From: Paraglaciecola mesophila
GTDB taxonomy: Bacteria; Pseudomonadota; Gammaproteobacteria; Enterobacterales; Alteromonadaceae
Direction: 5' to 3'
Assembly (NCBI RefSeq): GCF_009906955.1
Contig: NZ_CP047656.1
Coordinates: 2,373,501-2,437,500, forward strand
Length of the DNA: 64,000 nt
In this document: positions 58,190 through 64,000 of the stretch, one piece after another
Position numbering within the stretch: the first letter of the stretch is position 1
Layout: every line of letters starts with the position of its first letter
The notes under the pieces: generated by a model
Databases searched by the model: none
The model's input: only the letters and a program-made list of their open reading frames with translations
What the model was told of the DNA's origin: nothing
Translations under genes and position numbers: made by a program

Positions 58190-61100
58190 CTACAGGCTTT
58201 CTACTGTTTCATCAGCATAAAGCACCATAATAACCCCGTCTCGGTCAACGATCTCAGCAGCAACTTCTGCGTTTGAGCCCACAATAATTTGACCAAGACT
58301 TGCTTCGCCTTCGGCATCAGCCTGAGCTTGTACATTACTCAGTACTAACGTCACATTTTCGTTGTTTCTGACGACGTAAGCGTCTTCTTGCTCAGTGTTG
58401 GCGTTAACCGTGAACGAGCGCTGAGTATCTTCATCTGGGATTTGGTACTGCACATCTAATGAGAACTGCCCTTCTTCTCGTGCACTGCGTTGACCTTGCA
58501 ATGTCAAATCCAACACATAGTCGCCTAATGTCACACCTACAGACAAGGCCGCATTCACATCAAAATAGGTTTCATCGTCTTCTAGCTTAGTTTTTGAGTC
58601 GGGCTCAGCAATAACAACATCAAAACTGGTGCTCGCTCCAGCTGCTAAAGTCGAAAGCTCTTCGGCATTTAAGCGAATGTTATAAATCCCTTGCTCAGCA
58701 ACGGTATAACTATCAAAGCTGTATTGAAGTTCAGAGAACGAAACGCCATCCTTGTACTCCATCAAACCGGAAAACACATCTAACGCATTGCTTACTGTTA
58801 GCGGATCATAGCCGATAGTAATTTCATCAAAAAAACTATCCCATTGTTCGTTGGCAGAAAGATAATAATTAGAGCTTGGACTTTCGACTATTTCACCAGA
58901 GCCATAGTTAATTAAATTACCTTCGCTATCAAAATATTCACCATAAAAAACATTGACGGCATATCCATCAGCAATACCGTCACCGTTACTATCTCCTGGG
59001 ATTAGAATCAAACGCTGAGCTTGACTATCCTGTTGATAGAAAGTCGCCTGCATATTCACCAATAGCAATGGTTTATCAAGGTTTCTAGCTGTTTTTTCGA
59101 CACTAATGTACTGTTTAAACACCTCGCCATTTTCATCCGTAGATAATATCGAAACCTCATGATTTCCGGCATCATCTTCAACATAATGTATGGTAGTCAT
59201 AAGTTGTTCAGCTAATGTCGCGGTTACCGTATTAGCATCTTCACTGACATCAATATTCAAGGCATCTTCAATGCGAGCTTGATAGAGTATGCCGCTGAAC
59301 GACACATCCGCCCCTGGGGTGATTTGAGCTATATTTTCTTCTGTCCACAGCACAGCCGCGTTACCTAAATCCGGCAAGAAAAATTCATAAGGACTAGGGT
59401 AATCTTCGCGAGCAACTACGAAAAGTTCCGCTGCGTTATTCGCCTCGTACATCAAATCGGGATATAGCCAACTCACTTGCGTTAGCTCTTCGAAACTGTA
59501 GTAGAAGCCGACAGAATATGTCGTACGTGAAACAACATTGCCTTGAGTATCGATTATCTCGCCTTGCTCGTTAAACATGTTGTCTCGGTCGATTTCAATA
59601 TCTTCTTGGCTGTTAGAGCTAAGTTGTAGCCAATAGACTTCAAATCCACCGACGCTATCGTCATCGTTAAACACTGGCTCTACCGTTTGCGACGTAATGT
59701 AAAACCCACCGTCCTCATACTTGTAGGCCTTTGTGATAAAAAAGGATTCAGAGGGATTGCCGTTAAAGCCACCACTACTGACTATGACAGCTTCGTAACC
59801 GTTACCGAAAAAGTCTTCACTTGGCACATCAGCCGCATAAGTAAGCGTCTGTTTATAGGCACCTTCACTGAAGCTCAGTGGCTCAAATACACTTATGCTG
59901 GTATAACCCAGATGCCCTGTTTCTTCGGGTACAATCGTTTTTAAGGTCAAGCCGTCTTCCGACACTTGAATACCATACACGTCATCTATTTCACGGCCAA
60001 TATAAGTAAATTCAGGGGCTTGGTAGCCATCAGCATTAGCCACATCGACTGTAAGTGAAGCTCGAACCTCATTGCCGCTAAGTGAACTGAAGCTGCCAGC
60101 TAAACTGATCATCTCTGGCAAAGCGACAACTTCCGACTGAGGGATATACAAATTGCCATTGTAAACTTGGTGGTCGTAATCTTCGCTTAGACGAGCAATT
60201 TCTAACGGCAGTAATCTAGCTGAGACTTGACCGCTAAATGTCACTGGGTCTGTTACGCTATCACTGGCTTTTTGCGCCAAGGTCACATCAAGGGCTAACT
60301 CCCCTGCGATGGGCATAACATCTACATCGCGACCTTGTAAGTAATCTAGGCTTTCAGCTGATTCTGCAAGCTCAAGTACTATTTGACTGCCCTGTGTTAT
60401 CGAAAAGCTCGCCTGGGTATTGTCTAATGCTCCGTCAATCGCTAGCGTCACCTTTGTGCCTGTTTCGTCTAGTACAACGCTCGCATTGAGGCTAACTACC
60501 TGCCCGTCCGCAGAAGATGCATCTATAGCAAATAAATAGTTGGCTTCGTCATAGGTAATATTGCCAGTCACACCTTCAGCATCGATGAGTTCGCTGATGA
60601 CGAAAACTGTTTGTGTTTCGCTCTCATCTTCTAGCGTTATGCTAAGTTGCGTCACCGCATGAGCCACTTGACTGAGCAGCTCAAAGTCATCCGCTTGGGC
60701 TTCAATCATTTGCCCGGCATCATCAAGTAATGTGAGATATTCTTCACCTAAGGTGGTGACTGCTGCATTCTCGTCACTTTGCAAATCAAACAAATTCGCC
60801 AATACCCGCACGTCATCTACCATGGCTTTAGCTTTGGCTACAGCATCGCCTTGGGTAACAGTATCAGCGCCAACAGCTACTCGGCCACCATTGCCAGCAA
60901 GTAAGATATTGTTTTGCTGTTCGTTTGCTAACTTTACATCCAATTGCGATAACGAGGTCAATAGCTCTTGCGTATCTGTTAATTCAGCGTTGTCGGCAAC
61001 GTTCTGAGCAACCGTATTGGCCGCAGATTGTGCGCCCGATAGGACATCGCTGATCGCCAACTCAAAATCGTCATCTGCATCTTGGCTATTAAGTAGTTGT

Positions 61101-61873
61101 CCATTACCTTCCATCAGATCATTCGCAAGTGCCGCAAACTTTTCAGACATCACATTTTCTGCACTACTTTCACCAGCAAATAAGGCTTGAGCGATACCGG
61201 CGTTAATCAGCCCATAACGTAACTCATTGGCGTTATCTTCAGCAGCAACTTGCGCACTATCTTCAATTGAGGTTGGCGTTTGAGTGGCGAGGCTGCCTTG
61301 AATTCCAAAGGTATTGGCAATAATAGCGTTTTGCTCGCTGACCACATCTGCACTGATAGATTCTTGCTGCTCAACCAATATGGTCGCTAAGTGAGTCAGC
61401 GCAGAAACGTTAATTTGTGTTTCCTCACCTGAGGTGACATTCGCTACAGAAGATAAGGTGAAGTTTGGATCCAGTGCGGTTAAATCGACGGTTTCACCAA
61501 ACTCAGCACTGCCACAACCGGAAGGGGCATCGCACACCATAGTCGTGGGGGCTTCGCTGTCCACAGACAGTTCAATTTTAATCGGCCCTGTGTAATCAAG
61601 TACGGTAAAGGTATACCCACCCTGCGCATCTGTCTTGATTCCGCTGTCTTTAAGCTCTTCGCTAGTCAGCGCAACTGGCTCACCATCCACGTATTTAAAT
61701 ACGGTCACAACCGCATTGGCTAATAGACCTTTAATCGCTTGACCACTAATGGTGGTTTCCACTGGGGCAGGTGCGACAACGACAGGTGTATCGATACTAT
61801 CGTTAGAAGAACCTCCACATGCACTGAGCAACGCTGCTACTGACATGGAAACTAACGTCTTGTGTGCTTTCAT
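58190..61873 (-). CDS. Large lipoprotein with an N-terminal carboxypeptidase-regulatory-like domain
   Basis: The product has 1227 residues. The signal peptide ends in lipobox LSAC (about C19) followed by GGSSND. A carboxypeptidase-regulatory-like beta domain (about 38-110; ISGQAIKGLLANAVVTVFKY, GGYTFTVLDYTG) comes next, then an alpha-rich Ala/Gln-rich stretch (about 140-420) and a long acidic beta-rich region. Only four Cys are easy to see, two in CDAPSGCG. AAGGATAA precedes the ATG. It is probably a surface lipoprotein and may be controlled by the divergent sensor. Confidence 0.75.
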   Translation of the reverse strand: MKAHKTLVSMSVAALLSACGGSSNDSIDTPVVVAPAPVETTISGQAIKGLLANAVVTVFKYVDGEPVALTSEELKDSGIKTDAQGGYTFTVLDYTGPIKIELSVDSEAPTTMVCDAPSGCGSAEFGETVDLTALDPNFTLSSVANVTSGEETQINVSALTHLATILVEQQESISADVVSEQNAIIANTFGIQGSLATQTPTSIEDSAQVAAEDNANELRYGLINAGIAQALFAGESSAENVMSEKFAALANDLMEGNGQLLNSQDADDDFELAISDVLSGAQSAANTVAQNVADNAELTDTQELLTSLSQLDVKLANEQQNNILLAGNGGRVAVGADTVTQGDAVAKAKAMVDDVRVLANLFDLQSDENAAVTTLGEEYLTLLDDAGQMIEAQADDFELLSQVAHAVTQLSITLEDESETQTVFVISELIDAEGVTGNITYDEANYLFAIDASSADGQVVSLNASVVLDETGTKVTLAIDGALDNTQASFSITQGSQIVLELAESAESLDYLQGRDVDVMPIAGELALDVTLAQKASDSVTDPVTFSGQVSARLLPLEIARLSEDYDHQVYNGNLYIPQSEVVALPEMISLAGSFSSLSGNEVRASLTVDVANADGYQAPEFTYIGREIDDVYGIQVSEDGLTLKTIVPEETGHLGYTSISVFEPLSFSEGAYKQTLTYAADVPSEDFFGNGYEAVIVSSGGFNGNPSESFFITKAYKYEDGGFYITSQTVEPVFNDDDSVGGFEVYWLQLSSNSQEDIEIDRDNMFNEQGEIIDTQGNVVSRTTYSVGFYYSFEELTQVSWLYPDLMYEANNAAELFVVAREDYPSPYEFFLPDLGNAAVLWTEENIAQITPGADVSFSGILYQARIEDALNIDVSEDANTVTATLAEQLMTTIHYVEDDAGNHEVSILSTDENGEVFKQYISVEKTARNLDKPLLLVNMQATFYQQDSQAQRLILIPGDSNGDGIADGYAVNVFYGEYFDSEGNLINYGSGEIVESPSSNYYLSANEQWDSFFDEITIGYDPLTVSNALDVFSGLMEYKDGVSFSELQYSFDSYTVAEQGIYNIRLNAEELSTLAAGASTSFDVVIAEPDSKTKLEDDETYFDVNAALSVGVTLGDYVLDLTLQGQRSAREEGQFSLDVQYQIPDEDTQRSFTVNANTEQEDAYVVRNNENVTLVLSNVQAQADAEGEASLGQIIVGSNAEVAAEIVDRDGVIMVLYADETVESL

Positions 61874-62201
61874 ACTTATCCTTAATCAACTTCTAGCATT
61901 TTTTATTATCATTCGCTGATTTTGCTCCAGTCCATCCCATAAACGCTTCTCAAAATGGAATAAAACAAAACTCAGCGGTGTTCTCTTTGAATCGAAGTCA
62001 AAGATTAAAACGTTAGAAAGTATTACATCGCTTTTAGTGTCGCTAAAAAGTCACTAATAGGCTTATAAACAAAGGGCTGCGGCGATTTAGATCAGGTAAA
62101 AGTATGAATTAGCACAATAAATGAGTGAACTTTAATAGTTTCCTAGACTGCTGAAATTTTGCATACTTAGTTTTTGTAAGCCTTTGACACACGGACGTTT
62201 T
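61874..62201. other. Divergent intergenic region of about 330 bases
   Basis: No gene is supported. It should hold promoters for both the lipoprotein and the sensor. A weak inverted repeat TTAGTG / CACTAA is near 62034-62060. No other regulatory motif stands out. Confidence 0.4.
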
Positions 62202-64000
62202 GTGCAGTTTTTTACTCTTTTTATCAGCCTAATTTTATGCAGTTTTTCAGCGTTATCCGTACCACAAACAGAGCAACAAGCGGTAAAGCGAGATTTTTAC
62301 TTCGATAACATTTCACTAGAACAAGGACTAAACCAAGCATCTGTTTATAGTCTAGCGAATGACCAATATGGCTTTACTTGGATTGGCACTCAAGACGGAC
62401 TCCATCGTTTTGATGGTAATAGGGTTACCTTAGTTGATCTCAGCCCTAGTTCCTTGCCTAAGTATCGTTACATTCGCGACATTAAGGCTTTCGATGAGCA
62501 CCTTTTTGTTGCCACGCTTGATGGTTTGGTCGTCATTGACCAATTAACAGGCAACAAGCAATATGTGGAGCTAACCGGCGCTGGCGTGTACTCCATTACT
62601 CAAGTAAGGGATACATTTTGGTTGGGGACGGATCGCGGTATTTATATACTGAACAACGCACTTCATATTGAAGCATTTTATGGTGGTGAAAGCTCGCCCC
62701 ACTCTCTCCCCATCAACTATTGCGACAAAGCTAAGCAAACTGAGGAGTGTCACTTCTTCGTACGTAAAATTCTTTATGACACAGAGCGCGAAAAGGTATG
62801 GTTTAGTGGCAATAACGAACTGTTTACATACAGCCTAGAAGACCAACAATTTAGCCGTCAGCTATTGAGTCATCAATCCACTCAAAATAACCATATTCAA
62901 GATATGTTACTCGATACAGAAGATGGGCTTTGGTTAGCAACCGATAACGGTCTACATTTGATAAGCGCTTCAGGTGAGCACCAGCACATATATGCAGATT
63001 CAGATATACCGGGCACCCTATCAGCTAACCGAGTACTTACACTGGCGTTAGATATAAACAATACTCTGTGGGTAGGCACGCGTCTTGGGTTAAACTTTCG
63101 CTCACTTGATGCGAAACAGCCTTTACAACGTGGCTGGACTAACATCTACAACAACAACTTAAGCAATCATTCACTGCTTAGCAACACGGTACGCAAAATA
63201 GTCCTTGATGAAGCTGGACGTATCTGGGTAGGAACAAACCGCGGTTTATCGGTCACCAATTTACAACGTAAGCAAGTAGCCATTTACCGAGCTACAGACA
63301 GTCAAACTTACAATAACTATATCCTCTCTTTTACTGAGCATCAGCCTGGCGAGTTTTGGGTAGGCACGTTAGCTGGGTTGTATTTGTTCGATGAGAGTCG
63401 CGCTCTACCGATTCCCGCGTTAGCCAAAAATGTTATTTATGACACCTTGCAAATCGGTGACTTTTTATGGGTTGCAGCGCGCAATAACCTGTATCAAATA
63501 CATGCACGCACCCATGAAGTTATTCAACATTTTGACGAAACGAACTCTCCTATTGGCGCTTCATATAACTACAAATTGGCCTTTAAAAACGATACGTTGT
63601 GGATTGGCTCAACAGTAGGTTTAGTTTCTTTTGATACCAACAATCGGACATGGCAAGTTTGGGCAAGCGAACATGCCATTGGCAGAAAAGATATTTATAC
63701 ATTGACGATAAAGGACACAGAAGTGCTAATTGGCACAGGTGCTGGTTTAAGTATTTTTGATTTAAGCAATCATCAGTTTCGCCATTTCGATGAGCATAAC
63801 TCTGAATTAAAGACCGATTGGGTGTTCGATATTACTCCTTGGCGTGACGAGAAGTATTTTGTTGCCACCGATGGTGGGGTATATATTTTCGATAAAAAGC
63901 TCAGCAGCTTTGAGTATCTAGGGATCACTCAGGGTAACGCTTATTCTATTGTGATGCCAAAACCAGCGCCTGATTTACAAGATGACACGCTTTGGGTGAC
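62202..64000 (+). CDS. Two-component-regulator-propeller sensor, 3' end outside the window
   Basis: The frame is open from the GTG at 62202 to the window edge (about 600 residues); a TTG at 62184 is an alternative start, and no strong ribosome site is seen. A signal peptide (about 1-20) precedes many propeller repeats (GFTWIGTQDGLHRFDG, GLWLATDNGLHL, TLWVGTRLGLNF, RIWVGTNRGLSV, EFWVGTLAGLYLF), the ligand-binding part of propeller sensors. The missing C-terminus probably carries a Y_Y_Y domain, a membrane helix and a kinase or GGDEF domain. It is divergent from the large lipoprotein gene. Confidence 0.85.
   Translation, partial: MQFFTLFISLILCSFSALSVPQTEQQAVKRDFYFDNISLEQGLNQASVYSLANDQYGFTWIGTQDGLHRFDGNRVTLVDLSPSSLPKYRYIRDIKAFDEHLFVATLDGLVVIDQLTGNKQYVELTGAGVYSITQVRDTFWLGTDRGIYILNNALHIEAFYGGESSPHSLPINYCDKAKQTEECHFFVRKILYDTEREKVWFSGNNELFTYSLEDQQFSRQLLSHQSTQNNHIQDMLLDTEDGLWLATDNGLHLISASGEHQHIYADSDIPGTLSANRVLTLALDINNTLWVGTRLGLNFRSLDAKQPLQRGWTNIYNNNLSNHSLLSNTVRKIVLDEAGRIWVGTNRGLSVTNLQRKQVAIYRATDSQTYNNYILSFTEHQPGEFWVGTLAGLYLFDESRALPIPALAKNVIYDTLQIGDFLWVAARNNLYQIHARTHEVIQHFDETNSPIGASYNYKLAFKNDTLWIGSTVGLVSFDTNNRTWQVWASEHAIGRKDIYTLTIKDTEVLIGTGAGLSIFDLSNHQFRHFDEHNSELKTDWVFDITPWRDEKYFVATDGGVYIFDKKLSSFEYLGITQGNAYSIVMPKPAPDLQDDTLWV

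Noticed and set aside
1..64000. Mobile elements, CRISPR arrays, tRNA or rRNA genes
   Set aside because: No transposase, integrase, regular direct-repeat array or RNA gene was recognised in a reading of both strands; a dedicated scan could still find a short RNA.

Overview
The window looks like chromosomal DNA of a marine gammaproteobacterium of the order Alteromonadales, most likely an Alteromonadaceae member such as Paraglaciecola, Glaciecola or Alteromonas. The signs are an Oar-like TonB receptor, many Na+-coupled transporters and hybrid sensor kinases, a CrbS/CrbR acetate-control pair, DUF4212, DUF2982 and DUF2721 proteins, and a GlyGly-CTERM exoprotease. Base composition appears even. I see no tRNA, rRNA, insertion sequence, integrase, phage gene or CRISPR array. 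The genus is inferred from gene content, not from a search.

Layout. 1-8140: a TonB-dependent receptor (cut by the window edge), an overlapping pair encoding a membrane-anchored PhnD-like binding protein and a two-TM membrane protein with a possible C-terminal winged helix, then a nucleoside group (uridine kinase, CNT nucleoside permease, 2OG-Fe(II) oxygenase). Three 16-bp sites of one palindromic design link these promoters. 8228-15230: a TPR/transglutaminase-like lipoprotein, a DEDDh exonuclease with a cNMP/CBS/nucleotidyltransferase protein, and a FIST protein with a GGDEF-EAL protein. 15423-25123: an acetate-utilisation locus with an Na+/solute symporter and its DUF4212 partner, CrbS, CrbR, acetyl-CoA synthetase and a DcaP-like porin. 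A shared palindrome stands upstream of the symporter operon, acs and the porin.

25342-38053: housekeeping and assorted genes, namely mtnN with a diverged CbiB-like protein, a small unknown, a DUF2721 protein, tyrS, an M23 peptidase, an Lrp regulator, an AstE-like M14 enzyme, a type-B carboxylesterase, parC and a sorbosone-dehydrogenase-like protein. 38171-51376: a DISM hybrid kinase, a DUF2982 protein, a secreted reprolysin-like protease with a translationally coupled lipoprotein, two exported proteins (one MBL fold), an FKBP, a divergent LysE/Lrp pair, an astacin-type protease and an SGNH hydrolase. 51432-64000: a small P-loop kinase-like protein, pyrB, hemL, a membrane class III cyclase, a DyP-family protein with an altered catalytic motif, an outer-membrane barrel, a 1227-residue lipoprotein and the start of a divergent propeller-type sensor.

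How the genes work together. The clearest unit is the acetate switch: porin entry, symporter import, Acs activation, and a kinase/regulator pair between the symporter and acs genes. The most original unit is the left end, where a receptor, a periplasmic binding protein, a possible membrane-bound regulator and nucleoside-salvage genes seem to share one operator type. The rest is mostly ordinary chromosomal backbone rich in signalling genes.
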